Part shown: one piece after another, positions 9,809 to 19,622 of the stretch | How the letters are laid out: each line of letters opens with the position of its first letter | Position numbering within the stretch: position 1 is the stretch's first letter | Origin: Bacillus methanolicus | Lineage (GTDB): Bacteria > Bacillota > Bacilli > Bacillales > Cytobacillaceae | Length of the DNA: 64,000 bases | Direction of reading: 5' to 3' | Assembly: GCF_008764295.1 (NCBI RefSeq) | Contig: NZ_VTQX01000015.1 | Span: 1-64,000, forward strand | Position numbers and translations under genes: made by a program | The notes under the pieces: model-generated | Database searches by the model: none | Told to the model about the DNA's origin: nothing | What the model saw: the letters and a program-made list of their open reading frames with translations, nothing else

Positions 9809-10510
9809 CTAATATGATTTGTTGGCGTCTTGAAGAAAATCAACAATTTCACAAAAGAGCTTATCCCGTTCGCTACAATGACAGATAAGATGCTTTGACT
9901 CTTTTAGGAAAATCAGCTTCTTTTCAGGAGTTGCAATGTTTTCATATAAATAATGTGCACTTCTAGGCGGGACGACGCCATCACTCTCCCCTTGAGCAAT
10001 CAAAGTCGGGATGGTCACCCGATTGATCAAAGGTTTGATTGTAGCGACAAGCTTTCTAAATTGGAGGGTAGCGGCAATAGGCGTTTCCTTTAATTTTCTA
10101 GAATACCTAATGAATAGCTCATTCTCCTTTAAGCGCCCCTTTAATGTATCCTTTACCATTTCAGATACATCCACAAGCAATTGCTTTGGATTTACATAAT
10201 AGGCAGCTGCACTAAGTAGAATTAATTTCTCAATAGGATAATGAACCGCTAAATAACTGGCAATTAAGCCTCCCATTGAAAAGCCTATTACATATACCTT
10301 ATCACAGATTTTCAAGAGATTTTGCAGTTCTCGCTCCGCATGCTCAATCCATTGGTTATAACTTATCCCTTTAAGAGCTAGATGCTCACCATGTCCCGGT
10401 AAAGTCGGGACGACGATATGCCAATCCGTATTTTTTCTAATATGTGTAGCGAGAGGCTCTACCTCAGTAGGATCGCCCGTGAATCCGTGTATACATAAGC
10501 AGCCGATCAA
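9809..10510 (-). CDS. Alpha/beta hydrolase, carboxylesterase type
   Basis: Serine hydrolase of about 233 residues. The nucleophile elbow is GFSMGG, the acid is Asp in GESDGVVPP and the catalytic His is in ESKHLIC; the N-terminal HGFTGDPTEVEPLA holds the oxyanion region, as in Est30-like carboxylesterases. A TTG at 10510 (9 nt after GAGGTG) is preferred over the GTG at 10522, which abuts the SD; it gives the start M-IGCLCIHGF. No signal peptide, so cytoplasmic. The natural substrate is unknown. Confidence 0.85.
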   Translation of the reverse strand: MIGCLCIHGFTGDPTEVEPLATHIRKNTDWHIVVPTLPGHGEHLALKGISYNQWIEHAERELQNLLKICDKVYVIGFSMGGLIASYLAVHYPIEKLILLSAAAYYVNPKQLLVDVSEMVKDTLKGRLKENELFIRYSRKLKETPIAATLQFRKLVATIKPLINRVTIPTLIAQGESDGVVPPRSAHYLYENIATPEKKLIFLKESKHLICHCSERDKLFCEIVDFLQDANKSY

Positions 10511-10609
10511 GGAAAACACCACCTCATGATTAGAGTATCAATGGGGATCTACCTATATTCTACACCTTATTCAACAGTTGATACTAGTGATACACTTTTA
10601 AAGTGGATT

Positions 10610-11974
10610 TTAACTTTGAAACTTGCCTGTCAGCTCCATATTCAAGTGACTTAATTGTTCCGCCATAACAGCAATTTGATGAGATGACGCCGCTATTTCA
10701 TCAAACGTCTTCTTAAATTCACGAATAAATCCGCTGAGATGATGAAGCCTACCGTCATTCGCAGTTACATTCTTAACTGAATCTTCCAGCATTTGAACAA
10801 GACTTCGATTTGTCTCGCGAAAGAGACTAGCTTCTTCAATCATTTGCAGAAAGCTGGTGTCAAACTTAACGATCGTTTCTTGAACAGTACCGATTTGCCC
10901 TTGGATATGATCCAATGCTTGCTCCGTCTCACTCGCCAGTTTCCTCACCTCTTGAGCAACGATCGAAAAACCTTTCCCATGCTCTCCTGCTCTCGCTGCC
11001 TCAATCGCTGCATTTAAAGATAAAATATTCGTTTGATTCGATATTCCTCGAATCGTCTTCACAATCTGGCCAATATTTTTCTGACTGTCACTCATTTCTT
11101 CGGTCAGTACTTTTGTCTTTTCTATCAAATCCACAACATTATCCATCTTCATTAAAGCTTCTGAAATGTCTTCTCTCCCTTTGTCCACAGTAGAAATAGT
11201 CATCTTAGACGATCTATTTATGCTTTCGATCTCCAGCAGCAGTTCATTTACCACTTCTTCTTTGTTAGCTATCGCTGATGTCGTTTCCTCCGCTGTGGTC
11301 GCCAAAGTTGCCGACGAGTCGTTCAATCGGTTTTGAAGTTCCTTTATCTCATTTAATTTCATCATCGATGACGTATATGCTTCAATATATGTTTGAATCC
11401 CTATTTGCATATCAAAGGAACAGAGTCTTTGAAAGGATAGATAATATTTCATCACCTCTTCCCATGAAGAGCATTCTTTTGTTAACAACAGCAGCATTTC
11501 ATTTTGGATAAGGGTATAGGCGCCAATATACCATTCTGGAAACAGTCCAATATGATTATGAACCTTTCCTATTATTTTGCGGCGGCGGACATACTCCTCC
11601 CCAATTTGACCAGAGACCATGTCCAGCAAGTATTGCACTAAGGTTATTTTCAATTTTTCTATCGTTGAATGTTTATTAATAATCGCCATTAAATTTGGCA
11701 TTTCCTGAAGCTTTCCGTAAAATGCTTCAACGATTAATGGCGCATACTTTTCTAAAATTGGCTTTAACTCAGCAAGATTTTTAATGTCATCATCACTAAG
11801 ACCAACAAATTCAATTTGCCCGCCGACAGATTGCCCTTTTAACTTACTCAAACCTTGAGAAAACGTCGAAAATAACGGCTCTGTTGTTTCCTCTGCATAG
11901 GGCTTTCCTTTACCAAATAGTCGAATTGCTCCCTCCTGCCCTCCTAATATACGTTTGAATGGACATCCACCCAT
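10610..11974 (-). CDS. hemAT: Globin-coupled chemotaxis transducer (HemAT-like)
   Basis: Soluble oxygen-sensing chemoreceptor of about 454 residues. Residues about 55-215 form a sensor globin; VHNHIGLFPEWYIGAY carries the proximal haem ligand at about His139. The C-terminal half is an MCP signalling domain with the hairpin tip motif NQTNILSLNAAIEAARAGEHGKGFSIVAQEVRKLA (split here only for description). No transmembrane segment. The start at 11974 has GGAGG 6 nt upstream. B. subtilis HemAT is 432 residues; this one has a longer N terminus with CPFKRILGG. It stands alone, without che genes. Confidence 0.9.
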   Translation of the reverse strand: MGGCPFKRILGGQEGAIRLFGKGKPYAEETTEPLFSTFSQGLSKLKGQSVGGQIEFVGLSDDDIKNLAELKPILEKYAPLIVEAFYGKLQEMPNLMAIINKHSTIEKLKITLVQYLLDMVSGQIGEEYVRRRKIIGKVHNHIGLFPEWYIGAYTLIQNEMLLLLTKECSSWEEVMKYYLSFQRLCSFDMQIGIQTYIEAYTSSMMKLNEIKELQNRLNDSSATLATTAEETTSAIANKEEVVNELLLEIESINRSSKMTISTVDKGREDISEALMKMDNVVDLIEKTKVLTEEMSDSQKNIGQIVKTIRGISNQTNILSLNAAIEAARAGEHGKGFSIVAQEVRKLASETEQALDHIQGQIGTVQETIVKFDTSFLQMIEEASLFRETNRSLVQMLEDSVKNVTANDGRLHHLSGFIREFKKTFDEIAASSHQIAVMAEQLSHLNMELTGKFQS

Positions 11975-12156
11975 GTTCTTCCTCCTTACCATTCATAGAA
12001 CTTTAGACCTACATGAAGCCAGTATATAGGAACAAACACGCCAGTTCACGATTACATCTTACAATATTATGACTATTATTTAGAGAATCTAAATAAAAAG
12101 GGACATTGCATCCATTTAAGAACTGCTTACAGAGCTTTTGTTCAATAAGAAAAGCG

Positions 12157-12203
12157 CAAAAAAGCAAGTGTCGAAAACCGAGCGGTTTGTCTTCACTTGC
12201 TTG
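12157..12203 (-). terminator. Intrinsic terminator after murF
   Basis: Minus-strand stem CAAGCAAGTG / CACTTGCTTT with an inner AAACCG/CGGTTT stem, then a T run. It lies 53 bp after murF. Confidence 0.82.
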
Positions 12204-12255
12204 TTCTGCTTTGGATCAGCTGTGCCAGCCTTCTCCACACTAGCTCTGCCAAAAA

Positions 12256-13635
12256 TTATTGTTTTTGTAGTTTCTGTACGATCTCTTCCAGCTTCATGCC
12301 ACGGGAGCCTTTTACTAAAATTAACGTTTGAGCATTTATTACTTTTTTTAACTCTTGCAGCAAAAGCTCCTTATCTAAGAAAGAAAGGGCTCGATTCCCA
12401 GGAAAGTGTTCTCTCGCTCCCTTTGCAATATACTCACCCAATTTTCCGTAGGTAAACAGATAATCAATTTGGCTAGCATCAATTTCTTGTCCAACACTAT
12501 AATGAAATGATGTTTCTTCCGGTCCTAATTCAAGCATGTCACCGAGAACAAGAATTTTTTGTTCATATCCTGATAAGCTTGTCACCAATTCGATCGCCGC
12601 TTTCATAGAAGTCGGACTTGCATTGTAAGCATCATTAATTATTTTTTCCCCACTGCCGCCTTCTACAAGCTCCATTCGCATATTCGTGACCTTTAATGTT
12701 GAAAAAGCATCATTCATCTTTTCATAAGGAATACCGAAGTAATGGGCTACGAGCATAGCAGCTAATGCATTAAGAATATTATGTGTACCTAAAACCGGAA
12801 GTTCAAATTCATATGGCAAACCATTGACTTTGAAATAACTGCCCGTATCTGTCTGTTTAATATCCAATGGATACAAAGTATTGTAATCAAAGCGCCCAAA
12901 TGTACTTTGTTTCGCATCCCCTTCAAAACTCTTCAACCTTTCAAACAGTAACGGCTCATCACCATGATAAACAATCAGACCATTTTCCATTAACCCTTTG
13001 ACAATTTCTAGCTTGGCATCAGCAATTCTTTCCCGCGAACCTAAATCCTGAAGATGCGCTTCCCCAATGTTTGTAATGATCACAGCGGAAGGTCGTGCTA
13101 ATTTCGTTAAAAACTCGATTTCACCAACACTGCTCATTCCCATTTCGAGAACAGCAATTTCCGTATCGGCTTCCAAACCAAGGATCGTTAACGGCAATCC
13201 AATATGATTGTTAAAATTCCCTTCTGTTTTTTGCACCTTATACTGCAATCCTAAAAGGGACGCTGCAATATCTTTCGTCGTTGTTTTGCCGTTACTACCG
13301 GTAATACCTACTACTTTTACATCCAGCTCTGAACGGTACTGGCGCGCCAGCTCTTGCAAAGCCTCGAGAGTGTTCTCGACAACCATTACCGGCAAATGAA
13401 AAGGTGGATTCGGTACGTCCTTCTGCCATAATGCTGCCGCCGCTCCTTTTTCTATCGCCTCTTCTACATAGCGGTGCCCATCAACCTGTTCACCTTTAAA
13501 AGGGACGAATAAATTTCCCTTTTCAATTTTTCTTGAATCAATCGTAACTCCGCTAATTTCAATATTAGCAAATTGTTCAAGAGCGTGATCTACCTGGATC
13601 ATTTTGGCTATTTGTTTCATCGTTTTCTTGATCAC
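12256..13635 (-). CDS. murF: UDP-MurNAc-tripeptide–D-Ala-D-Ala ligase
   Basis: Adds D-Ala-D-Ala to the UDP-MurNAc tripeptide, the last cytoplasmic step of precursor synthesis. Mur ligase P-loop GSNGKTTTKD at about 113-122, then TEGNFNNHIGLPLTIL, the carbamyl-lysine region in DLGSRERIADAKLEIV and DAYNASPTSMKAA. The GTG at 13635 lies 8 nt after GGAGG and gives M-IKK; the longer frame has no SD. Length 459 residues. It follows ddl at 219 bp, the product of which is its substrate, and is probably cotranscribed. Confidence 0.96.
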   Translation of the reverse strand: MIKKTMKQIAKMIQVDHALEQFANIEISGVTIDSRKIEKGNLFVPFKGEQVDGHRYVEEAIEKGAAAALWQKDVPNPPFHLPVMVVENTLEALQELARQYRSELDVKVVGITGSNGKTTTKDIAASLLGLQYKVQKTEGNFNNHIGLPLTILGLEADTEIAVLEMGMSSVGEIEFLTKLARPSAVIITNIGEAHLQDLGSRERIADAKLEIVKGLMENGLIVYHGDEPLLFERLKSFEGDAKQSTFGRFDYNTLYPLDIKQTDTGSYFKVNGLPYEFELPVLGTHNILNALAAMLVAHYFGIPYEKMNDAFSTLKVTNMRMELVEGGSGEKIINDAYNASPTSMKAAIELVTSLSGYEQKILVLGDMLELGPEETSFHYSVGQEIDASQIDYLFTYGKLGEYIAKGAREHFPGNRALSFLDKELLLQELKKVINAQTLILVKGSRGMKLEEIVQKLQKQ

Positions 13636-13854
13636 CAAAGCAACCTCCAATAAGAAAAGCGCAAGCGCATCGCTACACAAACATGAAAGAGTCCGTCCGT
13701 TTGATCTTCCCGATAAACCGCCATCTACAAATGCGATCTTTACTAGAGGCTAATGTTTGCTTTGCGGATAGCAGCCTGCGCTAGACCATTCTCAAATTCT
13801 CATATTTATTTGTTGTAAAGAATTATAAAACATAAAAAAATATTACCTTAAAAC

Positions 13855-14931
13855 TTAGAAGGAATATTTAATTTTTTGTTTTTCCTCATACCTTTCAAGC
13901 CCAAGCTCAACAAGACGTTCAATAAGCTCTGGATAGTCTACACCGGTATGCTTCCATAGTAGTGGAAACATACTAAAAGGAGTGAATCCAGGCATTGTAT
14001 TTACTTCGTTAATGTACGCCTGCCCATCTTTCGTAAGGAAGAAATCCGCTCTTACCAAGCCAGAACAATCAAGAGCTTTAAACGCTCGCAAAGCCAGTTC
14101 CTGAAGGGTCGCATATTCACTTTCCGTAATTTCTGCTGGAATGATTAAAGCAGTATTGCCATCCTCATACTTTGCCTTATAATCATAAAATTCAACCTTT
14201 GGAATAATTTCGCCTGCAACCGAACATTGTGGTTTATCATTCCCTAAAACACCAAGCTCTATTTCTCTCGCCTCGATCCCTTGTTCAATAATGATCTTTC
14301 GATCGAACTGGAAAGCTTCCTCGAACGCCCCTGCCAGTTCTTCACGATTTGAACATTTACTGATCCCGACACTCGAACCTAGATTGGCTGGCTTCACAAA
14401 ACAAGGATAGCCTAGCTCCTCTTCAACCACCCCATATGCTTTTTCCCGATTCTGTTCCCATTCACTGCGGATAAACCACACATAATTCACTTGTGGGAGT
14501 CCTGCTTGTGCAAAGATGTTCTTCATAATAACCTTATCCATTCCTGCTGAAGAAGCTAAAACACCGTTACCTACATACGGGAGATTTAAGAGCTCCAACA
14601 AACCTTGAACCGTTCCATCTTCTCCATTTGGTCCGTGCAGCAGTGGGAAAATAACATCAAATGAGCCTTCGCTTTGCTCAGCTTGAAAAAGCGTTGGTGC
14701 CAAAGCCGTTGGGGGTAGAGCTTCTCCGTGGGAAAATTGAAGTGAGGCCACACTCTCAACTTTTCCATTTAATAATGGTCCCTTAACCCACTCTCCATTC
14801 TCAGCAATATAGATAGGATGAATATCAAATTTATCATGGTCTAACGCATTTATAACTGCAAGTGCTGTTTGCAAGGAAACCTTATGCTCCGCTGATTTCC
14901 CGCCATACAATAACCCTAATTTTCTTTTCAT
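13855..14931 (-). CDS. ddl: D-alanine–D-alanine ligase
   Basis: ATP-grasp enzyme making D-Ala-D-Ala for MurF. Motifs: [17 protein letters not shown] at the start, [34 protein letters not shown] and the metal site [11 protein letters not shown]. The ATG at 14931 has GGAGG 8 nt upstream; the frame opens at 14946 without an SD. Length 358 residues. A Tyr-type or Phe-type residue decides vancomycin-type specificity in this family; I did not assign it. Confidence 0.96.
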   Translation of the reverse strand: MKRKLGLLYGGKSAEHKVSLQTALAVINALDHDKFDIHPIYIAENGEWVKGPLLNGKVESVASLQFSHGEALPPTALAPTLFQAEQSEGSFDVIFPLLHGPNGEDGTVQGLLELLNLPYVGNGVLASSAGMDKVIMKNIFAQAGLPQVNYVWFIRSEWEQNREKAYGVVEEELGYPCFVKPANLGSSVGISKCSNREELAGAFEEAFQFDRKIIIEQGIEAREIELGVLGNDKPQCSVAGEIIPKVEFYDYKAKYEDGNTALIIPAEITESEYATLQELALRAFKALDCSGLVRADFFLTKDGQAYINEVNTMPGFTPFSMFPLLWKHTGVDYPELIERLVELGLERYEEKQKIKYSF

Positions 14932-15301
14932 CAGACGTTCCTCCATTTTTCAGCCGAGCACTACAACTCTAGCTATTCTTAACTTATACCTTCTTTCAAA
15001 CCTTTCTCTATTTTATCACTTAATCAAAAAAGGACGAGGGTAAGAAGCAATATTTTTAAGTATTTTTTATCTTCATTCTCATATGTATGAAAGTAAATGC
15101 TTGCTTTACACCTATTATACAACCAATTTTGTTAAGGAAGCGAATAACAACGATAAGGAGGATTTTAAACAAAAGTAAATTATTTGAATAAATAGAATAA
15201 TTTAATTTTACTGAAATAATTTTTCCCTCTTAACAGATAGAAAAAAAGAATGTATAATCAATCCATCATACAAAAACACCTGTTTTTCTTAGGAGGACAT
15301 T
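14932..15301. other. Divergent intergenic region ddl / symporter
   Basis: 370 bp carrying the ddl upstream region on the minus strand and the symporter promoter on the plus strand (15230-15258). Nothing else is recognisable. Confidence 0.6.
15230..15258 (+). promoter_or_regulatory. Sigma-A-type promoter of the symporter gene
   Basis: -35 TTAACA (15230-15235), 17-bp spacer, -10 TATAAT (15253-15258); the SD AGGAGG follows at 15291-15296. Confidence 0.75.
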
Positions 15302-16489
15302 ATGAAAAAGATCGGATTACTTCCTCGCATTATTATTGCGATTGGACTCGGAATCATCATCGGTTATATCTCACCTGAATGGCTTATTAAAATATTTGCA
15401 ACCTTTAACGGATTATTTGGGAATTTCCTCGGTTTTGCTATCCCATTAATAATAATTGGTTTCATTGCGCCTGGGATCGGTACGATGGGACGCGGGGCTG
15501 GAAAACTTCTAGGGGTAACAGCAGGACTTGCTTATGGTTCGACAATTATTGCCGGACTTGTAGCGTTTCTTGCTGCCAGTATACTCTACCCTGCTCTATT
15601 GAAAAATCAAAGCTTTGCCTCATTTGCAAATCCGGAAGAAGCTTTATTATCAGGTTATTTTCAAGTTGATATGCCGCCAATCATGGGAGTGATGACAGCT
15701 TTACTATTAGCCTTTACTTTAGGACTTGGCATGGCAGCATTAAAGAATAATGCTTTGCTTCACGTCATGAATGACTTTCGGGCCATTGTTGAAAAATTAA
15801 TTGAAAAAGTGATTATCCCATTGCTTCCCATTCACATTTTCGGGATATTCTCCAATATGACCTTTGGCGGTCAGGTTGGCGACATCATGAGTGTATTTGC
15901 TAAAGTGTTCGTCATGATAATTGCACTCCATATTCTCTATTTGGTGCTGCAATATTCCATAGCAGGCACGGTCTCAAAGCGAAACCCTTTTCGCTTATTA
16001 AAAGATATGACACCAGCCTATTTTACAGCGCTTGGAACACAATCTTCTGCATCTACGATTCCAGTCACTTTAATGCACACCAAAAAGATAGGAGCACGTA
16101 CAAAAACGGCGGATTTTTCAGTACCATTACTAGCTACGATTCACCTATCCGGTAGTACAATTACTCTTGTCAGCTGTGCGATTGCCGTGATGATGCTACA
16201 GGGGCAAACCATCACTTTCACTGCGATCCTTCCATTTATTTTAATGCTGGGCGTCACAATGATTGCTGCCCCAGGTGTACCTGGAGGTGCGGTGATGGCA
16301 GCACTTGGATTATTAGAAACAATGCTAAGCTTCGATTCCACGATGCTATCGCTGATGATCGCTTTATACTTGGCACAAGACAGCTTCGGAACTGCTTGTA
16401 ACGTCACTGGTGATGGAGCTCTCACAGTCATTGCCGATAAAATATCTGGACAGGACGCTCCGCCAGAGCAAACCGAAATAGCTAGTTAA
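15302..16489 (+). CDS. Dicarboxylate/amino-acid:cation symporter (DAACS family)
   Basis: Membrane symporter of 395 residues with about eight hydrophobic helices and two re-entrant loops. The serine-rich first hairpin is seen as TALGTQSSASTIPVTL, and the substrate/cation site as APGVPGGAVMAALG and FGTACNVTGDGALTVI. These are DAACS hallmarks (GltP, SstT, TcyP). The substrate cannot be settled from sequence; the protein looks closer to the SstT-like Ser/Thr branch than to GltP, but that is a guess. Single gene with its own promoter and terminator. Confidence 0.88.
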   Translation: MKKIGLLPRIIIAIGLGIIIGYISPEWLIKIFATFNGLFGNFLGFAIPLIIIGFIAPGIGTMGRGAGKLLGVTAGLAYGSTIIAGLVAFLAASILYPALLKNQSFASFANPEEALLSGYFQVDMPPIMGVMTALLLAFTLGLGMAALKNNALLHVMNDFRAIVEKLIEKVIIPLLPIHIFGIFSNMTFGGQVGDIMSVFAKVFVMIIALHILYLVLQYSIAGTVSKRNPFRLLKDMTPAYFTALGTQSSASTIPVTLMHTKKIGARTKTADFSVPLLATIHLSGSTITLVSCAIAVMMLQGQTITFTAILPFILMLGVTMIAAPGVPGGAVMAALGLLETMLSFDSTMLSLMIALYLAQDSFGTACNVTGDGALTVIADKISGQDAPPEQTEIAS

Positions 16490-16523
16490 ATAACTGTAGA
16501 AACATACTCTAAATGTTTTGCTC

Positions 16524-16592
16524 AAAAACGCAGGCATAAACGAGAATGATTGATCCTTTTCATCATACTCGTTTTCAAAGCCTGCGTTTTTT
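16524..16592 (+). terminator. Intrinsic terminator after the symporter gene
   Basis: Long hairpin with outer arms AAAACGCAGGC / GCCTGCGTTTT and inner ACGAG/CTCGT pairing, ending in TTTTTT. Confidence 0.88.
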
Positions 16593-16593
16593 A

Positions 16594-16706
16594 TTTGCTA
16601 ACAACGACTTATGACTCATTCGAGTGAAACGAAGGTTTCACTCGCCTTTTAGTTATGTTGAAAGGGGAGAAAAGGGAATCAAAATCAACATCTACATATA
16701 ACAAAT
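16594..16706 (+). repeat. MITE-like element, shortened copy 3
   Basis: Shares GTGAAACGAAGGTTTCAC, CGCCTTTTAGTTATGTTGAA, AATCAAAATCAACA and the ATATAACAAA end with the full copies. About 15-20 bp are missing from its left part and the AATGAGCC block is eroded. Confidence 0.7.
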
Positions 16707-17293
16707 CTATAGATACGGTCAAAATTCTTGAGAATAATGTTACATAAATATATAATAAAATAAGATTATGTTACATTAGATCAAAGCTATAGATGAGGTA
16801 AAAATAGGAATTCTCCACTTAACATACCAAAATTACTCGAAAGCCTGTTCTTCCCATAATGATTAGTGCCGACATCAAAAGCACAGAGTTGACTGTTCTT
16901 CGTGTTCGCGATGTTTGACAGATGAAGCATTGTTTGGCGGCTTCCTTTGTCTACTACTTTCGAAATCCCTCTCATCTGCTTTATTTAAACAGTCCGTGAA
17001 GCAGGCTTGACTACTTATATAAGACATAAAAAACAGCTTATTCTATTTTGAGGCAGAATAATAAATAAGACTGCGAAGCATTCTGGAATAGAAGAGGCTG
17101 TCAGTACGACTGTTAAAACAAGCTTTGATTATCGAAGAAGAACTCTCCCTCATTCATACAACCGTATTCGAGTAACGCTTTGATTAACGAAAAACATTCT
17201 ATCCGGTGATGTTAAATACAAGCCATTAATGTTCTTCTTTAGTCAAGCAAACGCCCTATCCACATCGATCTTTTTAGAAAGAGAGCTGATTTT

Positions 17294-18790
17294 ATGACAG
17301 TAACAGATTCTTTTATTCTTCTAGCAGCCACATTTTTGATAATTGGGGTATTAACAACAAAGTTCTCATCCCGCCTTGGCGTCCCCTCCCTCGTTCTCTT
17401 TATTATGGTTGGGATTATTATGGGCAGCGATGTTTTAGGAATTATTTATTTTGATAATGCACAGCTCGCCCAAACGATCGGGATATTAGCCCTCATTATC
17501 ATCCTCTTTGAGGGTGGGATTCAAACAAGCTGGAAATCTGTTAAAAGTGTTATCGTTCCTTCCTTATCCCTCGCAACATTAGGGGTATTGCTTACATCAG
17601 GAGTAGTGGCTGTTGCTGCTAAATTCATTTTAGACATTGGCTGGTTAGAATCGATCCTCTTTGGCGCGATCGTCGGTTCAACCGATGCTGCTGCGGTGTT
17701 CGCTGTACTAAAAGGGCAAAATATAAAGCCGAAAATTGCTGCCACTCTAGAGGCAGAATCCGGTTCCAACGATCCGATGGCCGTATTACTAACGATTTCT
17801 GCCATTGAACTCATTTTAAATCCAACCGCAAGTATAATTAATATGATCGGCCTCTTTTTAGTGCAAATCATCGTTGGTCTGCTTCTCGGTTTACTTTTTG
17901 GAAAATTGGCTGTTTATGCCTTGAACCGAATTAATCTTGATTCAAGTGGGCTTTATCCGGTATTCGCCATTTCTTTTGCCCTGCTCACATATGGGATTAC
18001 TGCATTTCTAAATGGAAGTGGACTACTTGCCGTTTACATTGCTGCCATCATCATCGGAAACGCGGAAACAATTGCGTACAAACACTCTATTTTTCGTTTT
18101 TCAGAGGGATTTGCTTGGATGATGCAAATCTTAATGTTTGTAATCTTAGGATTACTCGTTTTTCCATCACATCTTTTCACATGGGATATCCTCTCTAAAG
18201 GCTTAACAATGTCCCTTATTCTCATGCTGATTGCACGTCCGATCGCTGTATATCTTTCTACGTTAAAGATGGGATTCTCTCGAAACGAAATTATATTCCT
18301 TTCTTGGGCGGGGTTAAAAGGTGCGGTCCCAATTGTGCTCGCAACGTATCCACTCTTAGCAGAAGTTGAAGGAAGCAACCTCATCTTTAATGTCGTATTC
18401 TTCGTCGTGCTAACAAGCTGTCTTGTTCATGGATCGACCATTACGTTATTGGCCAATAAGCTTGGGCTGACTGGACCGAAAAAAACAACTCCGATGCATA
18501 CATTGGAGCTAGTTTCACTCGGAAAAGCAGATGCCGAAATGTTAGAATATGAAATTGAAGACGATGCTGATGTGGTAGGTAAGACACTCATTGATATTCC
18601 TTTCCCAGAAGGAGCATTGGTCAATGCGATAATTCGTAATGAACAGCTTGTTACACCTACCGGGAACACCGTTATTGAAGCTGGAGATTTTCTCTACGTG
18701 TTAACTTCAAGAAAAAACACAAGTAAAATCAAAAAGTTATTAGAAAAGAAAAGCACAGCAAAAGTAGTTGATGACGCAGAAGTGATGTAA
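17294..18790 (+). CDS. Potassium/proton antiporter-like CPA1 transporter (NhaP2/CvrA type)
   Basis: Protein of 498 residues. Residues 1-390 are a cation/proton antiporter domain with 12-13 helices; GSTDAAAVFAVL and ESGSNDPMAVLLT are the ion-site motifs of the NhaP2/CvrA branch. Residues about 400-480 form a cytosolic TrkA-C (RCK-C) regulatory domain (EYEIEDDADVVGKTLIDIPFP). The family exports K+ or Na+ in exchange for H+. Monocistronic in appearance. Confidence 0.88.
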   Translation: MTVTDSFILLAATFLIIGVLTTKFSSRLGVPSLVLFIMVGIIMGSDVLGIIYFDNAQLAQTIGILALIIILFEGGIQTSWKSVKSVIVPSLSLATLGVLLTSGVVAVAAKFILDIGWLESILFGAIVGSTDAAAVFAVLKGQNIKPKIAATLEAESGSNDPMAVLLTISAIELILNPTASIINMIGLFLVQIIVGLLLGLLFGKLAVYALNRINLDSSGLYPVFAISFALLTYGITAFLNGSGLLAVYIAAIIIGNAETIAYKHSIFRFSEGFAWMMQILMFVILGLLVFPSHLFTWDILSKGLTMSLILMLIARPIAVYLSTLKMGFSRNEIIFLSWAGLKGAVPIVLATYPLLAEVEGSNLIFNVVFFVVLTSCLVHGSTITLLANKLGLTGPKKTTPMHTLELVSLGKADAEMLEYEIEDDADVVGKTLIDIPFPEGALVNAIIRNEQLVTPTGNTVIEAGDFLYVLTSRKNTSKIKKLLEKKSTAKVVDDAEVM

Positions 18791-18906
18791 AATAACAAAA
18801 GCACAGTGCGCCTTCGAAGTAATGAAAGCTCGAAGGTGGCCTGCAGCAAGCTTCCTTCATGTCACCTAAGCACAGACAAAGAACGACGACTCTTGACTAA
18901 AGGCAG

Positions 18907-18964
18907 AAAAATCCCACAACCCCAATGCGATTTTTACTCAAATCCGCATTGGTTGTGGGATTTT
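18907..18964. terminator. Terminator shared by antiporter gene and cobalamin operon
   Basis: Near-perfect 18-20 bp stem (AATCCCACAACC...GGTTGTGGGATT type, one bulge of two bases) with flanking A and T runs on both sides, lying between the converging genes. Confidence 0.85.
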
Positions 18965-18989
18965 AATAGTGAAAATTTCCATGACCTTC

Positions 18990-19610
18990 CTAAAACAAAT
19001 GCTTCTCCTCTTTATGAGCGAGATCCCCTTCAAGGAGCAGCGTTCGCTTTCCATCCTTTATTGTGATAGTGGTTAAGCTGGTTCCTTCAATAAAAGGTGG
19101 CTCCCACACAAATTCCAAAGAACGACCCTTCAAAATCGTCTGGAGAACCTTAATAACAACCCCGTGGGTAACAACTAAGACATTTCCATTCTGATGTGTT
19201 TTTTCAAGATCCTTAAGAATAGAATCCACTCTCTGCTTTACATCAACAAAGCTTTCTCCAGTTCCCTTAAAAAGGTGAGGCTTCTCTTCATATAGAAAGT
19301 GCAAGTCTGGTTCAGTTTGTTTTATTTCCCCAGTCGTCCGCCCTTCCCATTCACCTAAATGAATTTCCATTAATCTTTCATCTGTTTTCAAAGGTAAAGC
19401 CCGATTGCCCATAATGAGCTTTGCTGTTTCTACAGCTCGCTTGCTTGGACTTGCATAGACCATGTCAAAGTCTGTGTTCTTCAGCCTTTCTCCTAACAGT
19501 TTTGCATCTCTGACACCGTTTGCTGTTAAATTGGAATTCAGCCGTCCCTGCAGTCTTTTTTCCACATTCCATTCCGTCTCCCCATGCCTTGTTACAAATA
19601 GCTTCAGCAA
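18990..19610 (-). CDS. cobC: Histidine phosphatase, probable alpha-ribazole phosphatase (CobC)
   Basis: Phosphoglycerate-mutase-like phosphatase of 206 residues. RHGETEWN carries the phosphorylated His; Arg in YASPSKRAVETA, Glu in LGEWEGRT and the second His in VVTHGVV complete the site. TTG start at 19610, 7 nt after GGAGG. It is the last gene of the cobalamin operon, right after the alpha-ribazole kinase, which favours the role of removing the 5' phosphate from alpha-ribazole phosphate or adenosylcobalamin phosphate. A second member lies at 21718-22344. Confidence 0.82.
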   Translation of the reverse strand: MLKLFVTRHGETEWNVEKRLQGRLNSNLTANGVRDAKLLGERLKNTDFDMVYASPSKRAVETAKLIMGNRALPLKTDERLMEIHLGEWEGRTTGEIKQTEPDLHFLYEEKPHLFKGTGESFVDVKQRVDSILKDLEKTHQNGNVLVVTHGVVIKVLQTILKGRSLEFVWEPPFIEGTSLTTITIKDGKRTLLLEGDLAHKEEKHLF

Positions 19611-19622
19611 CTGTCTCCCTCC

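Larger units (their letters stand above)
16490..17293. other. Long intergenic region
   Basis: 804 bp without a supported gene. It contains the symporter terminator, a truncated MITE-like copy (16594-16706) and a 21-bp imperfect direct repeat around CTATAGAT at 16704 and 16786. A 62-codon minus frame at 16787-16975 has no recognisable family. Confidence 0.55.

Noticed and set aside
13652-13676. AAAAGCGCAAGCGC-type Bacillus repeat before murF
   Set aside because: Only about 15 bp resemble the repeat that I recall, too short to call.
16787-16975. 62-codon minus frame
   Set aside because: No good SD and no family recognised; it lies in a region with repeat remnants.
18800-18890. Possible second repeat family (GGCCTGCAGCAAGCTTCCTTC, compare 4327-4350)
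   Set aside because: Similarity is limited to about 20 bp with mismatches and could be chance.
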